A stretch of DNA of 64,000 nucleotides, taken from contig OY755044.1 of NCBI GenBank assembly GCA_963576565.1, positions 42,908,735 through 42,972,734 of the forward strand, in the 5' to 3' direction. The notes under the pieces were generated by a model that was given only the letters and a program-made list of their open reading frames with translations, was not told where the DNA came from and searched no databases. This DNA comes from Aspidapion aeneum (Eukaryota > Arthropoda > Insecta > Coleoptera > Brentidae). Made by a program: the position numbers and the translations under genes. Every line of letters starts with the position of its first letter. Position 1 is the stretch's first letter. This document shows, piece by piece, positions 1-10,900 of the stretch.

Positions 1-317
1 ATTCCCCAGCAGAATCGCTGTTTATTGTCATGACCGTCAACGAAAACTATGAAATTTCACAGATAAACAAAACAATCAAAAAGTTTTTATGTGATTTTTC
101 CGAAACCTGTGATCCCGAATTCCAACCACGATGTCCAGATAATACGGTGTGCGTAGTGTCCACAGTAATTCGATGGAATGTCTCCTTTATAAGGTAACTT
201 TTTGGACACTATATAACCTCCAAACCTAGCTCTATAAAATACCCTTAATTTGTGTACAGAAAGACGAGTCGAAGAGCCTTGATTATCCACCTAAACAAAC
301 AAATATATAACGTTGCC
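1..317. other. No recognisable feature
   Basis: Low-complexity AT-rich DNA. Short open frames here show no family motif, and I see no RNA gene or paired repeat ends. Confidence 0.5.
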
Positions 318-1000
318 TTAAACGTAAAAATGACACGTTACAATACCAAAAGTGGGGGTTAACAGTGAACGTGGACAAGACACAGTATACTTATGTATTG
401 GAAACGAATCAACTAGACAATGGACAAACAATATCTCCATGCAATGAGTATGTTTGGGTTTTTGATTAGATAGGAACAGACTGTAAAGGACTGGAAAAAA
501 GAATAGTAAAAGCAAAAAAGATTATTGGTTGTCTTAACAGTATTTTATGGAGCAGAGAGATAAAAAATAATGTAAAATTTAACATATATAAAACAATGGT
601 AAAAACACGCTGTTGTATGGAAGAGAGACTTGTCGCGTAACAGAAAAATACAAAGCGAAAATGGAAAGTGTCGAAATGGATGCAATAAGAAGGTCAATGA
701 GAATATCTAGAACTGATCATATAAGAAATGAGATCATAAAAGAAAGAATAGGAATCACTAAAAGACAACTGATATGGTACGGCCATGTACAACGGATGAA
801 CGACGAAAGATTACCAAAGCAGGCCTAGAATGGCAACCAATAGAGCGCAGAAAAAGAGGGCGTTCTAACTGGAATGGCAACAGTCAATCCAAAGATCAAT
901 GAGTCAAAAAAACCTGACGGAAGATGATTGTCAGGATCGAAGGAGGTGGAGAATAAGCGTCGGACAACGTAGAAAAACGTTCTAAACCGACATAGTAGTA
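318..1000 (+). pseudogene. RTE-type LINE, decayed 3' end
   Basis: This is the C-terminal end of an RTE-class non-LTR retrotransposon open reading frame, of the kind often mis-named 'craniofacial development protein 2-like' in insect annotations. Fragments in shifting frames read KWGLTVNVDKTQY, then LEKRIVKAKKIIGCLNSILW, then EKYKAKMESVEMDAIRRSMR, then LIWYGHVQRMNDERLPKQ, and finally DDCQDRRRWR. This is the family's order of motifs after the reverse transcriptase palm. Frameshifts and stops separate them, so it encodes nothing intact. The body of the element (endonuclease and most of the RT) is missing upstream. A short TAG-type repeat near 994-1001 may be the 3' tail. Family recognition is by eye. 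Confidence 0.85.
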
Positions 1001-1437
1001 GTAAAGGCGACATAGTTTGTGGTCGAATTCATATAAAAAATGTATGTGTTAGTCCGATTATTTCTAGAGCATGTCTATTTAAAAATAAATGATTCAGGTC
1101 CGTTGATAATATAGATCAACCATTTTACTTATACTCTACAATCTAGAAGACAGCATGTTTATATATAAAACTCAATTACTTACTTACAATATGATTAATC
1201 ATTTTCTATCAAACCCGCTTATATACATATATCTATATATCTACTTAACCGGCAGCTCGGAGCTAAAATCAAGCTTGACATAAAACAAAGGCCCCGATGA
1301 TTGATTAGAGATTTTAATCTACTTATACATTTATTGTGTATTTTCCTTTTTGCCTTTTGTTTTTGTTGTTTAGTAGGTTTCATTTATGTGGTCACAGCCT
1401 ATCGCAATTTCAACAAGTCTGATCACTTTTTACCAGT
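1001..1437. other. No recognisable feature
   Basis: AT-rich sequence without a supported gene, repeat end or RNA structure. Confidence 0.5.
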
Positions 1438-1445
1438 ACCATATA

Positions 1446-1628
1446 CAGTGGCGTATATAGAAAAAAGTTTCGGGGGGGGCCCGAGACAGTTTCGGGGGGG
1501 GGGAGGGGGCGAGAACTCATAAGGCCATATTTTATGCTATTTTATGTTTGTATTCATGAAATATGTGGAAAATATCAAAAAAAATGTTAGCTTCAGGGGG
1601 ACCCGCCCCCCCCTTATTTACGCCACTG
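1446..1628. mobile_element. hAT-like MITE with 8-bp target duplication
   Basis: A 183-bp non-autonomous element. Its ends are inverted repeats, CAGTGGCGTA on the left and TACGCCACTG on the right. The 8-bp direct repeat ACCATATA sits immediately outside both ends (1438-1445 and 1629-1636). CAG-type ends with an 8-bp duplication are characteristic of hAT transposons. The interior has G-runs (1471-1508) and a C-run near the right end, so each strand is strongly G/C skewed. No transposase is encoded. Related ends occur at 48406-48572 and at 63939. Confidence 0.9.
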
Positions 1629-1636
1629 ACCATATA

Positions 1637-2117
1637 CACATATAAGTACATAAAATAAAAATATAATAACGCTAATAATGTAAATGTTGTGTAAAGAACT
1701 TACTAAAGTTCAGTAAAATCAGCGAAGTCAGGTAGGTAGTAGGTTCACGATGTAATTGTGATTTAATTGAAATTTTACTGTTTGTATGCGAGGCAAATTC
1801 GTCTGTTAAAATTGCGACTTCGGGTACGATTTTGGTAATGTTTGTAAATTAAATATCTGATTCAGGGACCAGCGGGAGCACGTGACATTGTGTGACTTAA
1901 CACTGTCGACTTTAATTATAGATATATAAACGACTTAGTTTTAAATTCGACTTTGGTATGTGAATTTTGAAAGATCAGCTGTCAGTCTGCAACGTAAATC
2001 TGTCAAACTACTGCCTGATCAAAGAAGATATATTAAAGCCTGACACTATTATTGCATTAATAAGTTTCTAATATCTACATAAGAAGAATCATATCTTTAG
2101 TTGTGACAAATAATGTA
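1637..2117. other. No recognisable feature
   Basis: Non-coding-looking sequence. I see no homologous block elsewhere in the window. Confidence 0.5.
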
Positions 2118-2284
2118 CAGGGGGTTCCATTTAACTTATGTAGGTGGCTGTCAAAACGTGATATATGGAATGACATCTAATATTCTGACATAGTCCAGAG
2201 GAAAATATCGAAAACAGTATGCTATAAGTGTTTTTTTAGATTAACCCCGTGATAAAAAACACGCAAATCTAACCAATGACCCTG
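2118..2284. mobile_element. Short TA-flanked inverted-repeat element
   Basis: A 167-bp segment starting CAGGGGG and ending CCCTG, with TA on both sides (2116-2117 and 2285-2286). The inverted match is only a few bases long before it degrades. A Tc1/mariner-type MITE is likely but not proven. Confidence 0.45.
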
Positions 2285-2834
2285 TACATACATTCCCTGG
2301 ACAGGAGTTTCCTTTTCTAATACAGGCAAAAACAATTTGCTAAAAAGTTTTTTTACGATAGGATCATGGAATCAGCAGTTTTCTGGCAAATTGGAAAAGT
2401 CCCACACAAAACTTTTCTTTCAGATAGAAAATCCGGGACAATTTAGAGCCATTTTCCAGGCCTGATTACCGAATAATTGTGAAACTCTGGTGGACGAGTT
2501 TCTCTAGTTTTTGGAAAATCGTGCTTTTAATTTAGGGTTGCTTGAGAACGTAATCTAGAAGTTTTCCAATTTCTGAACAATTGGATTTTCCCAAGAAAAG
2601 AGGTATAGTTGTCCGCAAAATTGCTGAGAAAAAGTTTCTATAGATTTGAGATATATACGTTGTGACCCATTTTGAGCTTTTAATTTAGATAATTAAAATG
2701 AAGCTAGACTGGCTGGTTCAAAATAATCATCACTTTATTCATAGATGTTTTGTAAAGTCAAATCTTAAAAAATAGTTAGCTCTTAAATTTATTATAAATA
2801 AAAGTGCGACCTGGGAAGGATTTAAAGAAAAGTA
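2285..2834. other. No recognisable feature
   Basis: No supported gene. The sequence contains several TTTCC/GGAAA-rich imperfect repeats but no clear element ends. Confidence 0.45.
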
Positions 2835-4030
2835 CCGTAAATCGGGGCTATTCGAGACAATTTGGTAAATTTTTGACTTTCTTAAATTGCACCCAAATGG
2901 AGCTAAATTAAAATTCAGGTTTATATTTTATAATAATCAAATTTTTAAAATGTAGTGGCATAATTAAAACCCTTACATGAAGTTTTGAAAAATATTTTAA
3001 CATTTTTTTGCCGCAAAAATTAAATTATTTTGATAAAAACCAAGCAAAATAAGTTATTTTAAATCCTTCTAAAATAAAAGGAATAAGAATTGAATTTATA
3101 ATAAAATTAAAAATTGCCAACATTTTAGGATAAAATAACTGACTATAAACCTACTACCTACTTATTATAAGATAAAACGTTTTTCGCAAATATATACAAC
3201 ATTTTTTTGCAGACTTTATCTCAATTGCTTTCTTGAGGCATGCATGCACCCTGTGAGATTTCACATTTGGTTGGCCCTTTTTTTTAAATTACTTACTTAG
3301 TACTTTTCCACACATGTGCGGAAAAGCACTTTCATTTGATTTGTGCAAAATTAAACGTAAACTCGCGTGTTGTTTCATTAGTTCAAAACATTCACGTTCA
3401 TGTCAAATTTGTCACTTTCTTTTCATTGTTATGTAATATACTATTGTTGGTCTGTTTTTCACGTTTCTTGCAGCAATAAGTTCTTTATAATTTCGAACCA
3501 TACTGTTTATAAAAATAGTCCAACTGTTAAAAATAAGGGTATTGAGTTATCCCAAATAGCGGCGAATTCTGTCTCAAAAAAACCCCTGTGTAAATTTGTT
3601 AATTTTTAAAAGATCAGTTATGCTGCTTTATTTTTAATACTATTTTATCCCGAAACTACATAGATATATTATATATTTTAAAAATGTCAATATTGCTTAC
3701 CGTTTAGTAGCAGTGGCAGAAAGTTGCCGGCCAATTTTTTTCGTACACTTTTCGAGTCTTTTAATATTTGAATGGGAAAAATACATTTGTAGAACAAATT
3801 TAAATCAGGTGCAACAGTAAAACCTATTGTAATCTAGTAGTAGCAACCAATTAAATCTTATATTTTGTTTATATCAAATAGCCCCGTATCACTCAAATAG
3901 ACCCGCAAATTCCCTCTCAAAAAGCCCCCTTTGTAAACTTGACATTTTTTTAAAAGACCAATTATAATGCGACTAGGATTATTATTTATCTCAAATAGTC
4001 TCGTATTTCCCAAATAGCCCCGTTACACGG
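2835..4030. mobile_element. TA-flanked inverted-repeat element, 1.2 kb
   Basis: The left end reads CCGTAAATCGGGGCTATT and the right end is its near inverse, AATAGCCCCGTTACACGG. TA dinucleotides lie directly outside (2833-2834 and 4031-4032), as expected for the Tc1/mariner superfamily. Sub-terminal copies of a 'CAAATAG-CCCCG' motif recur at the right end (about 3550, 3880, 3900 and 4010). No transposase reading frame is visible, so the copy is non-autonomous. Its terminal core resembles that of the element at 28466-29293. Confidence 0.75.
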
Positions 4031-4032
4031 TA

Positions 4033-4933
4033 CTTAAGTATTTTGCGAAACGTTGCCAGATTTGTAATAAATTCTATGTTTCTAATCTACGAATAAAGGT
4101 TTACGCGTACTGATTGGGTTACATCTCCGTTCCGTTGCCATGGCAAATCGGATAATTTAGGTAAATGCAGCGTTAGCACCGAAAAACGGGCTTTTAATTT
4201 GAAATTTTAGCAAAATTTTAGCTTACCAAATTATTTAAATAGTAATATCTTTATTTGTTTATTTATTGAATATGAACCAAAACCATGGTAAATGTATTAA
4301 TTGCAACATTATTTATTTAATATACATAGATACTTAAACAAATTGCCAAAGTAATACACAAAATTTCTATTTTGGACAAGTTCCAAAATTGTTAATTTGC
4401 TACTCTTGTGAAAATAATTTCTATTATTGTTTGCAGTTGATTTAATTTGTTTTCACATAATTATCCAGAAGATAGGTGTGTATCAACACAATAATAAATT
4501 TCGAGCTATTTTTACTGCACGCGGAAAAACGAACGAACGAACAGAAATGAAAACAACATTTTTGATTAATTTGTTTTTCTTTTGGTTTTAGGTAAGAATT
4601 TTCAAGGAAAATGTTTAGTCTAGAAACAAACTGTTGAAAATCGTACAGCTAATGTAAGTAGAACATTATTGTTTATTTTCTGTAAAATAATAGGCGTGCG
4701 TTAGTTAAATAATAGGGTGTTTTTGGTCAGCGCATGATTGTAATCATCAATTTCGTTGTGGTTGTGTTAAACTTAGTACCTAGTTATTAACAATAACTTT
4801 TTGTTGCGATAAACATAGTTTTGGACGCGCCACACTTTAGCCTTAACGAACTGCCTAACCTCGAACTTTTTGTTCTTTTTTTTTTCCACAAATTTGTATG
4901 AAAATCTTATTACAAGAAAAAATTGTTGAACTC
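4033..4933. other. No recognisable feature
   Basis: AT-rich, repeat-like in texture, but no coding motif or element boundary can be supported. Confidence 0.45.
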
Positions 4934-5300
4934 AAAGAACTTTTCGTGGCTAATCGGATAAAAAGAAGTTTTTGTTTCTCTCATATTTTTCCGTGGGTAG
5001 CTCGAAAGCTTAACCTAACGGGGGTCCAGGATCTAACGGACACCTAATAAGTGTTGACAGTTAACTGTTTCTTCCCTATAGGACCCCTCAGAACACAGCT
5101 TGGTCAATTGGAAACCGTTCCGAAGTTAATCAGATTCAGATCCTGAGGAGTCTCATAAGAACGAAACAGTTAACTGTCAACACTTATTAGATGTCTATGA
5201 GATCTTGGAACCCGTGAGGTTAAGCTTTCAAGCTGCCCACGGAAAAATATGAGAGAAACAAAAACTTCTTTTTACCCGATTAGCCACAAAAACTTCTTTG
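4934..5300. repeat. Fold-back at the left edge of the tandem array
   Basis: Positions 4934-5120 are an imperfect reverse complement of 5137-5300 and of 5378-5550. The shared core includes GACAGTTAACTGT-type palindromes and a block reading CCCACGGAAAAATATGAG in the right arm. The arrangement looks like one inverted terminal copy in front of the directly repeated units that follow. Confidence 0.75.
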
Positions 5301-6911
5301 ATTTTTAAATTCTATATTCACTATAAACGTAGGATGAGAGACAAAACGGTCTGATTAACTTCATAAGGGTGTCACATTGACCAATCAGTGTTCTGAGGAG
5401 TCCCATAAGGACGAAACAGTTAACTGTCAACACTTATTAGGTGTCTGTTAGATCTTGGACCCACGTCAGGTTACTCTTTCGAGCTACCCACGGAAAAATA
5501 TGAGAGAAACAAAATCATCCTTTTACCCGATTAGCCACGAAAACTTCTTTGATTTTTAAATTCACGGGTACTAAAATTTACGATCAATGAACTTTTTAAA
5601 ACATTAATAAAAATAACTACACATGTCTAAAAAATAACAAAACTATGGTTGGTTGAAATGGCAATAGGGACTTATTGGAATAAAACCTGACTTTATTTTA
5701 GAGTCAACTTTATTCTGACACATTTACACAGAAAACTAACAGCTGACCTCTTAAAATTGACATACCACAGCCAAATTTAATAGTAAAGTCGCTAACTTTC
5801 ATTGAATAAATACCGACACTAATAAATCCGGGTCTTAAATACACAAAGGCCGCATTTTGAAAGAAAGTAGCTGCTTTTTATATGTAAATCTGTCACCATA
5901 GCGTCGATTTTAAAATAAGGTCAGGTTTTATTCCAATAAGTGTCTAATGTAAAATAATCATGCATAACAACTTATACAAAAATAGCGCTAAACATCTGTA
6001 AATAACCACGTCTTTTATCGTTATTAAACACAAAGGCGTGACAGGCACAGTACCGTCTAAGAATAACCATAACCATGATTTGGGAGTCAAAATTTTTTTT
6101 GAGCAGTAACTCTTTTTTTACCTTTCTTCAGCATGCTCTAAAAGTGAGTTATGCGCAATTGTTTTTTTAGAACACCAGTAGTAAATTTTTGTGCATCTGT
6201 GTCGAATTGTAGGATGGCCTAGCACAAAAGAAAAAGGAAAACATTGTAAAATATAAAAAATTACTGGAAAATTGACACAAAAATGAGCTGCCGGCGAAAA
6301 ATTTATAAAAATTAACTAATTTTTGGAAAAAGCTTGCGCCGTAGAAGAAAATGTTTGCAATGTAGAAAAACTACTAAAAATTTTAAAAAATGGCACGACA
6401 GGCAAAAATGTTTAAAAATTAAGTATTTTTGAAAAAAATGGCGTTGCAGAACAATTTTTTTTTAATTAAATGTTTTAAAATGCGGAGAAAAGCTAGAAGA
6501 AAACTTTAGAATATAAAAAACTACAAAAATTTTTTAAAAAATTGGGTTTGTAAGTGAAATTTAAAAAAGAAACAATAATTTTGCAAAAAATATCAGAAGT
6601 ACAAATTTTTGATAAGCTTAAAAAGTCTAAGTGCTTTAGTTCAAAATTCTCTCGGCCTTGGTCAATTTGCGCACTTAAATTATGGCATTTTGTTAAAAGT
6701 CCCTGTTTTCCGTCCTTACGGCTTGACCGAACTTCGCTGGCGAGTCGTTTGAGCTAACCCGGCGAAAAGAATTACTTTCCACACTTTTTAGTTAAATATC
6801 GATCAAATTGTACAACGTTTTATTAAAATTCATATTTTAAACTAGAAACTAAAAACTAGAAACTCACTTAAATATATGATTTTTAGATACTATACTTTTT
6901 ATACTATACTA
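5221..6911. repeat. Tandem unit A, 1.69 kb
   Basis: This 1691-bp unit is followed directly by a second copy with a difference here and there, roughly one per hundred bases by eye. Both start TAAGCTTTCAAGCTGCCCAC and end in a TACTATACTAT run. It contains a nested 272-bp MITE (5670-5941) and no convincing open reading frame. The unit is probably a transposon or satellite-like sequence of unknown class. Confidence 0.85.
5670..5941. mobile_element. 272-bp MITE in unit A
   Basis: Its ends are 31-bp inverted repeats with one mismatch; the left end starts ACTTATTGGAATAAAACCTG. There is no coding capacity. The same element sits at the matching place in unit B, so it was inserted before the duplication. 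Confidence 0.85.
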
Positions 6912-7179
6912 TAAGCTTTCAAGCTGCCCACGGAAAAATATAAGAGAAACAAAAACTTCTTTTTACCCGATTAGCCACAAAAACTTCTTTGATTTTTAAA
7001 TTCTATATTCACTATAGACGTAGGATGAGAGACAAAACGGTCTGATTAACTTCATAAGGGTGTCACATTGACCAATCAGTGTTCTGAGGAGTCCCATAAG
7101 GACGAAACAGTTAACTGTCAACACTTATTAGGTGTCTGTTAGATCTTGGACCCACGTCAGGTTACTCTTTCGAGCTACC
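6912..7179. repeat. Tandem unit B, left part
   Basis: The first 268 bp of the second tandem copy, interrupted by the BEL/Pao element. The last five bases (CTACC, 7175-7179) are the target duplication. The unbroken version of the junction is visible in unit A near 5482. Confidence 0.9.
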
Positions 7180-7941
7180 TGGTCGGTCGAGACGTCTTTC
7201 GCATGAAAAAGTCAACAAACCAACCGAACTGTAGCAATAGGGATCTCCAGTCCAATAGTTCCCACTCTTAGGTTACACTTTTGTGTTTTTGGTTAGGAAT
7301 AGTAGCATAGGGAATAAGTAAAAAATGTAAAGAAACGCAGCTCAAAAACACTTTGACTTACCCTTGGATGAAAGGAACTTGGTACATGGACAACTGCACA
7401 GTCGAATTCAAATAATTCCAATCAAAGTAGTAGCAGTAGCACTTCAAAGCAATCCATAAATGTTTATACACGACCGCTGTCTTAAAAAGCACGCATGTGA
7501 TTTCACTTGGCGATCAATATATATCACTGGTATGGAGAGTACCCCAAATATTCGCATGAGCTCCGTATAGCAAGACGGACTTTGGAGCACTGCTGTATGT
7601 AGCAATATAGCAGTAAAAAGGTATGTATAAAATTAGGAAAAAAACTTAAATTAAAAAAGGATGGAAAATGGATATACTCAAGGTAGAAAAAAAAGCAAAA
7701 ATAATAAAGTAAAGTCAATGCATTCTTGAGCATATAATTCACCGCGCAAATTCAAATTTTTACCCTTTTTGTAGGCAAGGCATATCTTAGTAACTAAATT
7801 AGGTTAAACCAAGAAATAAAAGTAACTTTAAGTATAAAGTTTGAGCATACCTCTAGCAAAAAAAAAGAAAATAAAAAGCATTCTAATTTAGATAAATGTC
7901 TCTAAATTTTATATCTTAAAACTAAACGCCGGGACGAAGCA
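7180..7941 (-). repeat. BEL/Pao 3' LTR
   Basis: 762 bp, with TG/CA termini on the minus strand (TGCTTCGTCCCGG start, CGACCGACCA end). It differs from the partner LTR at two places: T/C in the CGAAT(T/C)CAAA stretch, and C/A in GAGCATA(C/A)CTC. Confidence 0.95.
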
Positions 7942-7957
7942 TTCCGGCCCCCCTGAA
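7942..7957 (-). promoter_or_regulatory. Polypurine tract
   Basis: A purine-rich stretch (AGGGGGGCCGGAA) lies immediately before the 3' LTR on the minus strand. This is the expected position for plus-strand DNA priming during reverse transcription. Confidence 0.7.
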
Positions 7958-7984
7958 AATACCCAGGGCATGGTATTTTCTGAA

Positions 7985-10900
7985 CTAAGCATTAGGGAGA
8001 GGGCACAATTTCACCAAAGGCCTCTTGAATAAACCTTTGGAGGTTTTAACTGTAGCAACTCTTACTACATTATCAGTACCAGGGTGCAATCCTACTACTC
8101 GTCCCAATACCCAATTTAAGGGAGTGGTTTGATCATCTTTGATCAAAACCATCGTATCAATCGCAATGGGATCAATTTTGTCTTGATTCACTTTAGCGTG
8201 CTGTTGCAATGTGTGTAAGTAATCTCTGTGCCATCTACGCCAAAAATCGCGATGCAGTTTTTGCAGCAACTGCCACCGAGAAAGCCTATTTAAAGGCACT
8301 TGGTCAAAATCGAGGTCTGGAACAGTCGTAAGTGGTTCCAGGCTAAGGAAATGACCGGGCGTCAGTGCAGTCAAATCATTTGGATCTGTGCTGACTAGAC
8401 ACAAAGGCCTAGAGTTGAGGATAGCTTCTACTTGCGTAACCACAGTATAAAGCTCCTCAAAAGTAAGCACCTGTTCTCCAATTACTCGTAGTAAATGAGA
8501 CTTTGCACTTTTGATGTTACTTTCCCACAAACCGCCCATGTGGGGTGCGGATGGAGGGTTGAAGTGCCAACGAATTGATTCGCGATTAGCAACTTCAGCA
8601 AACATCTCGTTAAGCATTTTAGCAGAAAGCGTAAAATTTGACGCGTTATCCGAGTAGACTACTTCCACGCGTCCTCTTCTGGCAATAAAACGTCGGAATG
8701 CTGCCATAAAAGCGTCTGCCGATAAGTCTGACACAATTTCTAAGTGTACCGCCTTCGTACAACCGCAAATAAATAGAACGACATAAGCCTTAAGTCGTTT
8801 TGCACCGCGCATGCGGCTCATTGTAATAGCAAAACTTCCCGTAAGATCAACGCCAACGTGTTGAAAAGCTTTTGCTTGTGAAACGCGAAATTTTGGCAAA
8901 TTTCCAACAGGGGGTTGATAATTACTGGGGCGCGTGCGCCAGCATGTAGAACAACGCGAAATTATTTTTCTTATATGCCTTTTAGCTGCAAAAATCCAAT
9001 AATTTTGAAAAAGTAAAAATAAAGTCGTGTTTATGCCGGTATGCATATGTTTCTCGTGAGTATGCGCAATCAATAACTTTGTAAATTGAGAATCACCGGG
9101 TAAAAGTATAGGAAATTTTTTGTCATAATCTAATTCCGAATTGCATAATCTTCCGCCAATGCGTAAAATATTATTTTGATCCAAAAACGGATTTAATTTT
9201 CTAAAAACCTTTGGCAACGGTTTATTATCGACAAGTAAAGAAATCTCGTTTTGAAAATATTTATTTTGCACGTGTTTTATAAGCACAAATATAGCATTTT
9301 GTAACTCATATTGTATTAACCACGTAGAATTAATAATAATTTTCTCATTATTAAATTTACGCGCGCGAAGATTGTGAATAAAACGTAGTATAAAAGCAAC
9401 AAGTCTAATTAAACGCAAAAAATTTGAAAATTTGTTAAGCAGACAATCCAAAAAATTTGGTTCAATTGTTGCAGCAAACACCAATTTTCGCTCCTCTTCG
9501 AGAGCTTCTTTGGGTGTAGTAATATTATTTTTAGTAAAATCCCATGTCTCTTGTGGCTTACAAAGGAACTCGGGTCCTTGCCACCAAAGGGAACAATTAA
9601 TTAAATCTGCAGGCAATAGACCACGTGACCCGGGGTCCGCGGCATTTAATTCAGAAGGAACATGGTTCCAATCGCAAGGCTGAATTTTTTCTTGTATGTA
9701 TGTGACTCGGTTGGATACAAAAGTGCGCCACGCATGTGGTGATCCTTTGATCCAAGAGAGCGCTACCATACTATCCGTAAAAGCAATAGTATTTTGAAAA
9801 GCAATTTTATTAGCAAAAGTATTTTGAATAAATTGAATGAGTTTAGCTAGCAAAACTGCCGCACATAGCTCCAAACGGGGAATACTGATTCTTTTTATGG
9901 GAGCGACTTTCGATTTTGCGCACACAAAATACGTTTTAATATCTCCGTTTTGATAAACAATACGAAAATAAACCGCCGCACACATACCGCGCTCGGATGC
10001 ATCGCTAAATCCAACAATTTGACAAAATTGAAAATTAGAGAGATCAATCATTCTTGGGATATAAAAATCAGAAAATAATTTGAGTTCTTCCTCGAATTTT
10101 TTCCACTTGGAAATTATTTCCGGGGGTGCTAACTGATCCCAATCTAACTTTATAAACCATAAGTACTGGATTAAATTTTTTGCAAAAAACGTAACCGGTG
10201 TAAGAAAACCTAAAGGGTCAAAGCATTTCGCAAGGGTACTAAGCAAATTACGCTTAGTGCAAATTTTTGTATTATAATTAAAAGAATAAAAAAAGTTATC
10301 ACTTGGAGGGTTCCACCTCAAGCCTAAAATTTTTAGAGAGTTTGCATCCTCTCGATCCAAAGAGAAGTCTTTGGTTTGTATGTGGGTTGCAGGCAAGTCT
10401 GCAAGCAATTTGGGTTCGTTTGATGCCCATTTTTTCAGTTCAAATCCACCTCGCCCTAATAACTCAATTAATTGATTTTTCATAAGCATGATTTGATCAA
10501 AATCATTGCAACTTACTACGCAGTCGTCTATATAGACGCTGTCCTTTAAAATCGCAGAAGCCAACGGTAAGTCTTGATAATCATCGGCTAATTTAAGCAA
10601 GGTTCGAATTGCTAAATATGGAGAACAGTTTACCCCGAAAGTCAAAGTTTTTAATTCGTAATCTTGCACCGATTCTTCAGAATTAAAACGCCATAAAATT
10701 CGTTGGTATTTATGTTGATTTTCCTCCACATTTATCATTCTGTACATTTTAGAAATATCGCTAACAAAACAATATTTATGTAGCCGAAAATTAAGCAAAA
10801 TTTTAACTAAATCTCCTTGTAGTTTAGGGCCCGTGTGAAGGGCTTGATTTAGGCTAGGCTTATTTAAAGAATGACTCGATGCGTCAAAGACAGGACGAAC

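Noticed and set aside
7524..7742. 72-codon frame found identically at 7524-7742 and 14093-14311
   Set aside because: Both lie in the LTRs of the BEL/Pao element. The identity reflects LTR duplication, not a gene family.
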